From positions 1 through 13,672 of the forward strand of contig CARTDZ010000025.1 in NCBI GenBank assembly GCA_949067325.1: DNA of 13,672 nt. Reading direction: 5' to 3'. Under the pieces are notes generated by a model, which ran no database searches, was not told the origin of the DNA, and saw nothing but the letters and a program-made list of their open reading frames with translations. A program made the translations under genes and the position numbers. How positions within the stretch are numbered: the stretch's first letter is position 1; every line of letters begins with the position of its first letter. This document shows positions 1 through 6,398 of this stretch, in pieces. The DNA comes from an uncultured Eubacteriales bacterium (GTDB lineage Bacteria; Bacillota; Clostridia; Christensenellales; UBA1242).

Positions 1-88
1 AAAAAAAAAAACAAAAAAAAAAAAACAAAAAAAAAGCAAAAAAAAAAAAAAAAATAAAAGAAAAAAGAAATAAAAATAGGAGAAATCT
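1..88. other. extremely A-rich leader upstream of spoVAD
   Basis: By my count 73 of 88 bases are A, and only four of the first 54 are not. No promoter or hairpin is visible. In frame 1 it reads as a run of Lys codons, broken by one Asn, one Thr and one Gln, ending in TAA at 55-57. It could therefore be the lysine-rich tail of an upstream gene (spoVAC would be expected there), but this is speculative. The spoVAD ribosome binding site AGGAG is at 78-82. Confidence 0.6.
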
Positions 89-1093
89 ATGGCAAATAGT
101 CAAACAGTAAAATTCAAAAATAAACCAGTCATAATCGGCAGCTATTCGATAGTAGGGCCAAAAGAAGGGCAGGGCAACTTCAAAAACTATTTCGATTATG
201 TCATGCAAGATGACCGCTTCGATGAAAAAACGTACGAACAAGCTGAAAAAAAGATGATACAACACTCTATAATAGGTGCGATTGAAAAGGCCAAACTTAA
301 ACCTACTGAAATTGACCTCTTGCTGGCAGGCGACCTTCTCAATCAAATCATATCATCTTCTTACGCGGCTCGCGATTTCACTTGTCCTTATCTTGGTCTT
401 TTCGGTGCTTGCTCAACAATGGCAGAAAGCATAGCAATCGCAGCCTCTCTTGTAAATGGTGGGCTTTTTAAAAACGTCGTCTGCTCAACAGCTTCTCATT
501 TCTCGACGGCTGAACGCCAATTCCGTTTTCCGCTGGAACTAGGAAATCAACGTCCACCAACATCACAGTGGACGGTGACAGGTGCAGGCTCTTGCGTAAT
601 AGCTCCTTCTGGAAAAGGCCCTATCGTATCTGCTGCCACTTTTGGCAAGGTGGTTGATTGGGGTATAAACGACGTCAATGACATGGGCGCTGTTATGGCA
701 CCAGCAGCAATGGACACAATGCTCGCACACTTTCGCGACACCAAAACAACGCCTGACGATTATGACCTTATAGTGACAGGTGACCTCGGCAAGCTAGGCA
801 GCGAAATCCTTATCGACCTTATGGAAGATCAGGGTATCAAACTCGGCCTTAACTACAACGATTGCGGACAAATGTATTTCACGCGTGAACAAGCGACCCT
901 TTCAGGTGGAAGCGGTTGCGGTTGCTGTGCTACAGTCCTAAACTCTTTTATTATCAAAAAATTGCAAGAAGGCAAATACAAAAAAGTGCTATTCATGCCA
1001 ACAGGTGCATTGATGTCAACCACTGCAGCCCAACAAGGCGAAACAATTCCAGCTATCTGCCATGCAATAGTTTTAGAAAGCGGGGAGGTGTAA
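89..1093 (+). CDS. spoVAD: stage V sporulation protein AD (SpoVAD)
   Basis: SpoVAD is a thiolase-fold protein of the SpoVA complex. It binds dipicolinic acid and helps move it into the developing forespore; the complex also releases it during germination. It sits at the spore inner membrane. At 334 residues it has the family length. Recognisable features are the GACST segment (Cys108) at the position of the thiolase nucleophile elbow, the AERQFRFP segment around 141-148, and a Gly/Cys-rich loop (GGSGCGCC) near 272-279. The ATG has AGGAG 6 nt upstream. The stop is followed 2 nt later by the spoVAE start, whose ribosome binding site lies inside the last spoVAD codons, so the two are probably translationally coupled. 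spoVAC, the usual upstream partner, would lie before the window. In Bacillus the operon is read by forespore sigma-G; no such promoter is visible here. Confidence 0.96.
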   Translation: MANSQTVKFKNKPVIIGSYSIVGPKEGQGNFKNYFDYVMQDDRFDEKTYEQAEKKMIQHSIIGAIEKAKLKPTEIDLLLAGDLLNQIISSSYAARDFTCPYLGLFGACSTMAESIAIAASLVNGGLFKNVVCSTASHFSTAERQFRFPLELGNQRPPTSQWTVTGAGSCVIAPSGKGPIVSAATFGKVVDWGINDVNDMGAVMAPAAMDTMLAHFRDTKTTPDDYDLIVTGDLGKLGSEILIDLMEDQGIKLGLNYNDCGQMYFTREQATLSGGSGCGCCATVLNSFIIKKLQEGKYKKVLFMPTGALMSTTAAQQGETIPAICHAIVLESGEV

Positions 1094-1095
1094 AT

Positions 1096-1452
1096 ATGTA
1101 CTATCTTTGGGTTTTCTTAATAGGCGGTCTCGTCTGTATGTTCGGCCAAATTCTTATCATCAAAACAAACATAACTTCTGCTCGTATTCTCGTCACTTTT
1201 GTTCTTATCGGCGTTGCTCTTGAAGCCTTTGGCTTGTTCGATTATATTTCGCAGTTTGCGCGCGCTGGCATAAATGTTCCAATCGTTGGCTTTGGGGCGT
1301 CTCTCGCCAAAGGTGCAATAGGTGCGGTAAAAGCTAAAGGTCTGCTTGGCGCGTTTACAGGTGGCCTAGAAGCAACAGCAGGTGGAATAGCTGCCGCTGT
1401 CTTCTTCGCCTTCATTTTCGGTCTTATCTTCAAAGCCAAAACAAAAAAATAA
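1096..1452 (+). CDS. spoVAE: stage V sporulation protein AE (SpoVAE/SpoVAEb)
   Basis: A small integral membrane protein of 118 residues, the usual size of SpoVAEb. It belongs to the SpoVA dipicolinic acid channel and is expected in the forespore inner membrane. I see about three hydrophobic segments (roughly residues 3-22, 30-50 and 94-113), a Gly/Ala-rich stretch in between (GASLAKGAIGAV and TGGLEATAGG) that is typical of the family, and a basic C-terminal tail (KAKTKK). The start is the ATG at 1096, preceded by GGGGAGGTG at 1082-1090 within the end of spoVAD. The reading frame stays open upstream, but a longer start would run inside spoVAD and is rejected. Order and spacing match the conserved spoVAC-spoVAD-spoVAEb cluster. 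Confidence 0.94.
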   Translation: MYYLWVFLIGGLVCMFGQILIIKTNITSARILVTFVLIGVALEAFGLFDYISQFARAGINVPIVGFGASLAKGAIGAVKAKGLLGAFTGGLEATAGGIAAAVFFAFIFGLIFKAKTKK

Positions 1453-1464
1453 CCACTTATGCAT

Positions 1465-1492
1465 TGCATAATACTATATTTAGTGTTATGCA
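1465..1492. terminator. 28-nt interrupted palindrome after spoVAE
   Basis: TGCATAATAC (1465-1474) and GTGTTATGCA (1483-1492) pair over 10 bp with one G-U wobble and an 8-nt A/T loop. It begins 12 nt after the spoVAE stop. It lacks the U-tract of a textbook intrinsic terminator, so it could also be an operator or an RNA-stabilising 3' hairpin. Confidence 0.4.
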
Positions 1493-1502
1493 GCATATAC
1501 TA

Positions 1503-1510
1503 CATACAAT
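1503..1510 (+). promoter_or_regulatory. possible sigma-E-like -10 box upstream of yunB
   Basis: CATACAAT matches the mother-cell sigma-E -10 pattern (cATACAnT). Bacillus yunB belongs to the sigma-E regulon, so the placement is sensible. I see no convincing -35 at the expected 13-15 nt spacing, and the match lies in A/T-rich DNA, so this is a weak call. Confidence 0.22.
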
Positions 1511-1671
1511 ATATAGCTTTAAATCAAATAAAAGCAAACAAATATAAAATCCAATCTATTAAAACAAAAAACATAAAAACATTCTCAATCAACTTTTGCA
1601 AACATAACTCATATATATATTATGTGAAAAATCATAAGTGCTACTATGTGAGCAAACCACCCAAAAAACGA

Positions 1672-2319
1672 ATGAAAGCAAAAACAAAATTTAAGATTGC
1701 CTTGTCAGTAATCTTAATTTTTATAGTGCTTATATTTTTCTATTATCTCAAAATAGTTTGCCCAATCATAGTTACCCTAAGTGAAGAACGTATTCGCTCT
1801 CTTTCAACAAGGGTGATGAGTACAGCTGTGGCAGAAGTTCTGGTGCGTGACAATGTGACCTACGACGATATAGTTACAATCAAATATGACAACCAAAACG
1901 ACATCAAGTCAATTGAAACAAATTCAGTCAAGATAAATATAATAATTCGCGAAATAACAGAGATGGTTCAAGCCCGTCTTGACGGCCTCATCGTGGAGGG
2001 GATAGATGTCGCGCTTGGCACATTCACAGGCATACCTTTTCTTTTTGGATTAGGTCCAAATATATCTCTTCAACTTGTGCCTATCGGAACAATAAATACA
2101 AAAATCTCCTCAACCTTTACCACTGCAGGCATAAATCAAACCATTCACAAGGTGTATTTTGATATAACGGCAAATATTGGCATGGTGCTGCCTGCTCTAA
2201 GCTCAAATTTTGTGACAAATCTTGACGTAATCCTTTGTGAAAGCGTGATTGTAGGCAAAGTGCCAGAATTTTATCTTCAAGGCGGAATATTAAATCAGCC
2301 GCAAATGTCGCAAATATAA
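1672..2319 (+). CDS. yunB: YunB-family sporulation protein
   Basis: A 215-residue protein with a short basic N-terminus, one membrane segment (about residues 8-27) and a soluble domain outside the membrane. The domain resembles YunB: the region of EERIRSLSTRVMSTAVAEVL, then TFTGIPFLFGLGPNISLQLVPIG, then a C-terminal part with SSTFTTAGINQTIHKVYFDI and NFVTNLDVILCESVIVGKVP. YunB is needed for efficient sporulation in Bacillus; its biochemical role is not settled. The reading frame is open back to 1459, but that extension is Lys/Asn/Ile/Tyr-rich and looks like translated intergenic DNA. I prefer the ATG at 1672. An in-frame GTG at 1648 is the main alternative. Neither has a clear Shine-Dalgarno sequence. 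It follows the spoVA genes by about 220 nt and may form a separate mother-cell transcript, whereas spoVA is a forespore operon. Confidence 0.8.
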   Translation: MKAKTKFKIALSVILIFIVLIFFYYLKIVCPIIVTLSEERIRSLSTRVMSTAVAEVLVRDNVTYDDIVTIKYDNQNDIKSIETNSVKINIIIREITEMVQARLDGLIVEGIDVALGTFTGIPFLFGLGPNISLQLVPIGTINTKISSTFTTAGINQTIHKVYFDITANIGMVLPALSSNFVTNLDVILCESVIVGKVPEFYLQGGILNQPQMSQI

Positions 2320-2511
2320 AAAAACAAAAAAATCAAAAGCCTAATACTCATTTTTCTACCAAACCTATGCAAAATGCAAAAAATGCCAAAAAGCCTTAAA
2401 AACATTTTTGAATACACGCGAAAATCTCATATATACGCCAACAAAACTTAGAAAATCTTTCAAAAATTATAAAAAAATAATTAATATATAAATTTTTTCA
2501 CAAAAAAAAAG

Positions 2512-2539
2512 AGGACTTTTCAAATTTTTGTAGTATAAT
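2512..2539 (+). promoter_or_regulatory. sigma-A-type promoter of dnaG-rpoD
   Basis: A perfect TATAAT is at 2534-2539. A weak -35 (AGGACT, 2512-2517, GAC core only) lies 16 nt upstream. The start would fall near 2546, giving a leader of about 30 nt before dnaG. The rest of the 2320-2575 gap is A/T-rich. It holds only a weak 7-bp hairpin (AAAAATG 2379-2385 with CATTTTT 2403-2409) that might end the yunB transcript. Confidence 0.6.
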
Positions 2540-2575
2540 AGCCTTCGTAAGTATTTTTATAATTTAGAGAGGTAT

Positions 2576-4369
2576 ATGGTAAATAGAGGATATCCAAGTG
2601 AATGGCTTTATCAGCTAAAACAAAAAAATGATATAGTTTCAGTTGTAAGTCGCTATGTTCGTTTAGAAAAAAAGGGGAAAAAGTTTTGGGGCTGCTGTCC
2701 TTTTCATAACGAAAAAACTCCGTCTTTTTCAGTAAGTGAAGAAGAGGGGCTTTTCTATTGCTTTGGCTGCAAAGAAAGTGGCGATGTGATAACTTTTGTT
2801 CAAAAAATCGAAGCTTGCGACTTTTCAGATGCAATCAAAATTCTCGCTGAGCTTGCTCATATGCAAATTCCAGAATTTACTGGCGACAAAGAGGTCGTTG
2901 AAAAGAAAAAAACAAAAGATCGCCTTCTAAAACTGCTTGACGCAACTTACAAGCACTACAAAGAAAACCTTTATCTTCCTGAAGCAAAACCTGCTCAGGA
3001 CTACATAAAACTTCGCGGCTTTACTAGGCGAGAACTTGAAGATTTTCAAATGGGCTTCTCGCTTGGCTGGACTGAAATAATAGAATACCTAAGAAAACAA
3101 GGCTTCACTTACAAAGAAATCCTTGACGCAGGCGTCTGCCAAACAAAAGACAACAAGCGTTATTATGACCCTCTTTCAGGTCGACTTGTCTTTCCAATTT
3201 TCAACTCTTTTGATGAATGTGTGGGCTTCTCAGCTCGCGTTACAGGCAAGGCAGACTTTGCAAAATATCTTAACACAGCAGAAACTCAAATCTTTCAAAA
3301 AGGCAGGGTGGTGTTTGGATTAAATCTTGCAAAACGCCTCAAAAAAGAAAAAGGCCTTGCTTCAATCATGATAGTCGAAGGTCAAATTGATGTTATCGCA
3401 ATGCATCGAGCTGGCTTTAAAAACACTGTTGGAATTTTAGGCTCAGCGCTCACAAGAGAAAACGCTCACGAGCTTAAACGCCTTTCAAACACAATCATAC
3501 TTTGCTTTGACGGCGACGAAGCAGGTCAGAAGGCAACCAAACGCAGCATTGAAATCTTAAAAGAAGAAGGCGGTTTTACAATAAAAATTGTACGTCTGCC
3601 AAACAAGCTTGACCCTGATGAAATACTCAAAACCAAAGGCAAAGATATTATGCAAAATCTCGTCACAAATGCGCTTCCAGTTACAGACTATCTCATCGAA
3701 GACGCAAAGTCAAATTTTGACCTGACAAAGCCTGACCAGAAGGCAGCCTTCTTGAAAGAAGCTATATCAATTCTTAAAAAACTTGAATTTATGGCTGAAG
3801 CAGAAGCTTATCTGCCAAAACTAAGCCAGCTTACAAACGTTCCAATAGATGTTTTGAGACGTGACTTGACATTAAAAGCATCAACAACAAAAAAAATGAC
3901 GTTCAATCAAAATCAACCTCAAAATAAACAAGAAGAAGTTTTAACAACGCGTGCAAATGGCAATATTAGAGCTATAAAATATCTGCTTAGTTGCCTTATT
4001 CACAAAAAAGAAGTTGTGGACAAGCGTATCGACTACAAAAAATTGTTGCCTTCTTACAAAAATATTATCGAAAAGGCAGAAGAAGGCATCGCTCTTTCAA
4101 GCTATTATGACAATTTTGATGTAGACAGTATGCCCATTTTAAAAGACTGTTTGGTCTTTGATTTTTCGGGCTTTGAACAAAATGCCAAACAATATTTTGC
4201 AGAATGTGTTTGGATACTTGCAGACAGCCTGCTGAAAGAAAAACAAGCAAAGCTGAACGAAGAATTTAAGGCCTGTCAAAATTTAGATGAAAGACGTGAA
4301 ATTATTGCAAAACTTACAGAAGTTGCAAAACAATTAAGAGAAAAAAGTTTGGAGGATTTTTATGGATAA
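2576..4369 (+). CDS. dnaG: DNA primase DnaG
   Basis: DnaG synthesises the RNA primers for lagging-strand DNA synthesis at the replication fork, working with the replicative helicase. The 597-residue length is normal. Domains in order: an N-terminal CHC2-type zinc finger (Cys41, His44, Cys62, Cys65; CPFHNEKTPSFSV then FYCFGC); the RNA polymerase core with the YLNTAETQIF segment at 231-240; a TOPRIM fold with the acidic residues Glu268 (IVEGQID) and the DGD motif at 312-314; and a poorly conserved C-terminal region from about 450 that should bind the helicase. The ATG at 2576 has GAGAGG only about 3 nt upstream, which is tight, but the N-terminus (YPSEWLYQLKQKNDIVSVVS) aligns well with other primases. 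The last 8 nt overlap rpoD, so the two are read from one message and probably coupled. Confidence 0.97.
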   Translation: MVNRGYPSEWLYQLKQKNDIVSVVSRYVRLEKKGKKFWGCCPFHNEKTPSFSVSEEEGLFYCFGCKESGDVITFVQKIEACDFSDAIKILAELAHMQIPEFTGDKEVVEKKKTKDRLLKLLDATYKHYKENLYLPEAKPAQDYIKLRGFTRRELEDFQMGFSLGWTEIIEYLRKQGFTYKEILDAGVCQTKDNKRYYDPLSGRLVFPIFNSFDECVGFSARVTGKADFAKYLNTAETQIFQKGRVVFGLNLAKRLKKEKGLASIMIVEGQIDVIAMHRAGFKNTVGILGSALTRENAHELKRLSNTIILCFDGDEAGQKATKRSIEILKEEGGFTIKIVRLPNKLDPDEILKTKGKDIMQNLVTNALPVTDYLIEDAKSNFDLTKPDQKAAFLKEAISILKKLEFMAEAEAYLPKLSQLTNVPIDVLRRDLTLKASTTKKMTFNQNQPQNKQEEVLTTRANGNIRAIKYLLSCLIHKKEVVDKRIDYKKLLPSYKNIIEKAEEGIALSSYYDNFDVDSMPILKDCLVFDFSGFEQNAKQYFAECVWILADSLLKEKQAKLNEEFKACQNLDERREIIAKLTEVAKQLREKSLEDFYG

Positions 4370-5417
4370 CAAAATCGAACAAGAAATGAAAAAGATGTTC
4401 GACATCGCAGTCAAAAAAGGTGCGGTCAATGAAGAAGACGTATATTTTAGACTTTTAAAATATGAGGTTTCAGCTGCGGACATTCAAAAATTTATAAAAA
4501 AGCTTGAAAAAAATAATGTTAAAATTATCAAGCCAGATGGAGACGGCGAGCTAAAAGATGTTGCTTTAAACGATATTCCATTTGCAAGCGTAGATGACCC
4601 TGTCAAAATGTATCTCAAAGATATAGGCAAAGTTCCACTTCTTACACCAGAAGAAGAAATAGAGCTTGCCAAACGAATTTTGGAAGGCGATGAAGAAGCA
4701 AAAGCAAAACTATGCAAAGCCAACCTAAGACTTGTTGTTTCTATCGCAAAACGCTGGGCAACAGCAAACTCTCTTTCATTTCTTGACCTTATTCAAGAGG
4801 GGAATATGGGACTTCTTAAAGCTGTCGAAAAATTTGATTATACAAAAGGCTTTCGTTTTTCAACATACGCAACTTGGTGGATAAAACAAGCAATCACTCG
4901 TGCTATTGCTGACCAGTCGAGAACAATCCGTTTGCCTGTGCATATGGTTGAAACTATAAATCGATATGGCAGAACAGTTAGACAACTTACTCAAAAGCTT
5001 TCGCATGAACCTACTCTTGAAGAAATCGCTGAAGCTATGGGTATAAGTGAAAGTAAGGTTGTAGAAATTCAAAAAAGTGCTTTAGATCCTGTTTCGCTAG
5101 AAACGCCAGTGGGTGAAGAAGATGACAGCAAAATGTCAGACTTTATCGAAGATGAATCTGCAAGAAGCCCAATGGAAGTGGCTTCGCAAAACCTTTTGCG
5201 AGAACAGCTTTTGGCGGTCATTGACACTTTGACGCCAAGAGAACAACAGGTTATTCGTGAAAGATATGGCCTTATGGACGGCAAGGCGAAAACTCTTGAA
5301 GAAGTAGGAAAAGAGTTTAGCGTTACAAGAGAACGTATCCGTCAGATTGAGGCAAAGGCTTTGAGAAAACTTAAACACCCAAATAGAAGCAAAAAACTCA
5401 TGGATTTTATTGACTAA
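4362..5417 (+). CDS. rpoD: RNA polymerase primary sigma factor RpoD (SigA)
   Basis: This is the housekeeping sigma factor that guides RNA polymerase to -35/-10 promoters. It has 351 residues: a short region 1.1 (1-60), region 1.2 (DDPVKMYLKDIGKVPLLTPEEE), region 2 (about 118-190, including STYATWWIKQAITRAIADQ), region 3 (VETIN onward), region 3.2 (PVSLETPVGEEDDSKMSDFIED) and region 4 (LTPREQQVIRERYGL, then VTRERIRQIEAKALRKLKHP). The DNA-reading helices of 2.4 and 4.2 look normal, in line with the TTGACA/TATAAT-like promoters in this window. One stretch is unusual: residues 131-140 read RWATANSLSF where the family is near-invariant and close to RYVGRGMLF, with apparently one extra residue. Region 3.0 (INRYGRTVRQL) is also divergent. 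GGAGG at 4351-4355 is 6 nt before the ATG. Position after dnaG is the conserved arrangement. Confidence 0.96.
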   Translation: MDNKIEQEMKKMFDIAVKKGAVNEEDVYFRLLKYEVSAADIQKFIKKLEKNNVKIIKPDGDGELKDVALNDIPFASVDDPVKMYLKDIGKVPLLTPEEEIELAKRILEGDEEAKAKLCKANLRLVVSIAKRWATANSLSFLDLIQEGNMGLLKAVEKFDYTKGFRFSTYATWWIKQAITRAIADQSRTIRLPVHMVETINRYGRTVRQLTQKLSHEPTLEEIAEAMGISESKVVEIQKSALDPVSLETPVGEEDDSKMSDFIEDESARSPMEVASQNLLREQLLAVIDTLTPREQQVIRERYGLMDGKAKTLEEVGKEFSVTRERIRQIEAKALRKLKHPNRSKKLMDFID

Positions 5418-5438
5418 AAAAAATATTTGTGTGATAAT
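5410..5438 (+). promoter_or_regulatory. extended -10 promoter straddling the rpoD stop codon
   Basis: TTGACT (5410-5415, overlapping the Asp-stop codons of rpoD), a 17-nt spacer, and GATAAT (5433-5438) preceded by TGT, an extended -10. The predicted start near 5445 lies about 2 nt before the structured element at 5447, so the transcript would begin almost exactly with that structure. Confidence 0.65.
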
Positions 5439-5446
5439 AAAGGACA

Positions 5447-5538
5447 GGAGGAAGTCAAACCTTTTTTGCAAAAGGTTTGAAAAAGCCTTTTTTGAAAAAG
5501 GCTTTTTGCGAAGGCTAAGAGCCTTCGCGACTTCCTCC
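5447..5538 (+). ncRNA. putative structured RNA: outer stem enclosing three adjacent hairpins
   Basis: Seen directly: GGAGGAAGTC (5447-5456) and GACTTCCTCC (5529-5538) are perfect complements. Between them lie three hairpins with almost no linker. Hairpin A pairs 5457-5465 with 5470-5478 (9 bp, loop TTGC). Hairpin B pairs 5480-5492 with 5495-5507 (AAAAAGCCTTTTT with its complement). Hairpin C pairs 5508-5516 with 5520-5528 (GCGAAGGCT, loop AAG). Only G5479 is left unpaired in a four-way junction. It is richer in G/C blocks than its surroundings. Inference: a 5' leader RNA, a small RNA, or an inserted palindromic repeat. I do not recognise an RNA family. Confidence 0.5.
5480..5507 (+). terminator. 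terminator-like hairpin B (rpoD end or leader attenuator)
   Basis: A 12-13 bp stem with flanking A and T runs (AAAAAGCC...GGCTTTTT) resembles an intrinsic terminator. It would end dnaG-rpoD transcripts. It would also stop transcripts from the 5410-5438 promoter unless an alternative fold prevents it. Confidence 0.45.
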
Positions 5539-5540
5539 GC

Positions 5541-5589
5541 TGATCGCTGCGTCTAGGCTGTATTCATAACGCCCAATAGACAGCAGTCA
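5541..5589 (+). promoter_or_regulatory. stem-loop just before the zinc-ribbon gene RBS
   Basis: CTGCGTCTA (5547-5555) pairs with TAGAC (5577-5581) and GCAG (5583-5586), with A5582 bulged. Inside, GGC (5556-5558) can pair with GCC (5571-5573). TGA (5541-5543) and TCA (5587-5589) may extend the base. The ribosome binding site AAGGAG starts at 5591, so folding could affect its access. No known riboswitch class is recognised. Confidence 0.4.
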
Positions 5590-5605
5590 TAAGGAGAATA
5601 AAAAA

Positions 5606-6304
5606 ATGGATATAACAAACATACTAGCATATCAAGCGCTCGATGCAGAGCTATTTAAACTAGAAAAGTCGTTAAGAGAAAATCAAAACAAAAAGCTTGC
5701 ATTTCAGCTTCAAGACTCAGCAAAAAAGGCTCAAGAGCGTTCATCTCAGCTTGAGCAAAAAGCAGAAGCTCTTATAAAAGAAATTGAAACAACTCAAAAA
5801 CAATTTCAAACACAGTCAGAAAAAATGCAAGAAATCTTTGCAAAAGATATTGAAAAAATGACAAAAGAAGAAGTTGAAGCAATGCTTTCGCTCAAAGACA
5901 AACTCTCACAAAACCTTTCAATTCTTGACAAAAATCTTACAAGACTTGCTGAAAATGTAAACGCCGTGCTTGCAGACTTCAACAAAACAAGAATGATATT
6001 CAATCAGGCAAAAGAAAACTATGCAAAAGCAAAAGAAGCTTATGACAACGAAGCAAAAGCGCTCGAGCCTCAAATGGCAGAACTTGCAAAAAAGCTCTCT
6101 GGCTTAGAAAAGGGTATTGATGCTGCACAACTAGAACAATATCAAAAACGCCGCAAAGACAATCTCTTTCCAATATATGTGCCACTTTCAGGTGACTTGT
6201 GCGGATATTGCCATATGCAACTTCCAGCTGCAATAATCTCAAAAATCCAAGATCAAGGTCATATCACTTGCGAGCATTGCCATCGAATAATCTATAAAAA
6301 GTAG
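5606..6304 (+). CDS. coiled-coil C4-type zinc-ribbon protein (COG1579 / zf-RING_7 family)
   Basis: A 232-residue protein with a long Glu/Lys/Gln-rich coiled coil (about residues 10-175) ending in a compact zinc ribbon. The four ligands are Cys199 and Cys202 (LCGYC) and Cys222 and Cys225 (TCEHC). The linker QLPAAIISKIQDQGHI is typical of the family, and the length matches. The molecular role in Firmicutes is not established; the ribbon suggests nucleic-acid or protein binding. It probably works in the cytoplasm: no signal peptide or membrane segment is visible. The ATG has AAGGAG at 5591-5596 with a 9-nt spacer. Location downstream of rpoD suggests a housekeeping role, but the intervening promoter and structured leader indicate independent control. 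A terminator overlaps its stop codon. Confidence 0.88.
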   Translation: MDITNILAYQALDAELFKLEKSLRENQNKKLAFQLQDSAKKAQERSSQLEQKAEALIKEIETTQKQFQTQSEKMQEIFAKDIEKMTKEEVEAMLSLKDKLSQNLSILDKNLTRLAENVNAVLADFNKTRMIFNQAKENYAKAKEAYDNEAKALEPQMAELAKKLSGLEKGIDAAQLEQYQKRRKDNLFPIYVPLSGDLCGYCHMQLPAAIISKIQDQGHITCEHCHRIIYKK

Positions 6305-6320
6305 CTAAAAGCTGCTTTTT
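6296..6320 (+). terminator. intrinsic terminator after the zinc-ribbon gene
   Basis: AAAAAGTAGC (6296-6305) and GCTGCTTTTT (6311-6320) pair with one G-U wobble around the loop TAAAA, followed by more T residues to 6323. The stem starts inside the last codons of the gene. Confidence 0.8.
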
Positions 6321-6344
6321 TTTGTTGCCATAACAAAAAATCGC

Positions 6345-6373
6345 TTGCCTATTTGATTCAATAAATATATAAT
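6345..6373 (+). promoter_or_regulatory. sigma-A-type promoter of recJ-rel-hemZ
   Basis: TTGCCT (6345-6350), a 17-nt spacer and a perfect TATAAT (6368-6373). The start near 6380 gives a leader of about 20 nt. It follows the preceding terminator directly. Confidence 0.65.
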
Positions 6374-6398
6374 AAAATCAAAAGAGTGTATATAAATT

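Noticed and set aside
916..1095. Longer start for spoVAE inside spoVAD
   Set aside because: The ATG at 1096 has an excellent ribosome binding site and gives the family length; the extension is out-of-frame spoVAD sequence.
1459..1671. Upstream extension of the yunB reading frame (71 residues)
   Set aside because: Composition is that of A/T-rich intergenic DNA, it contains the palindrome, and YunB proteins begin with a short basic segment before the membrane helix.
5136..5471. 111-codon antisense reading frame over the rpoD 3' end and the structured element
   Set aside because: It is opposite conserved sigma region 4 and is not supported by any recognisable domain or start signal.
5447..5538. 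CRISPR array or transposon ends
   Set aside because: There are no regularly spaced identical repeats with unique spacers, no transposase gene, and no target-site duplication that I can find.
5447..5589. Resemblance to RNase P RNA (GGAGGAAGTC is similar to the GAGGAAAGTC of conserved region I; GCTGATCGCTGC is similar to its 5' end)
   Set aside because: The element is far too short, the order is wrong, the pairing partners are local, and the rest of the conserved P4 core is absent.
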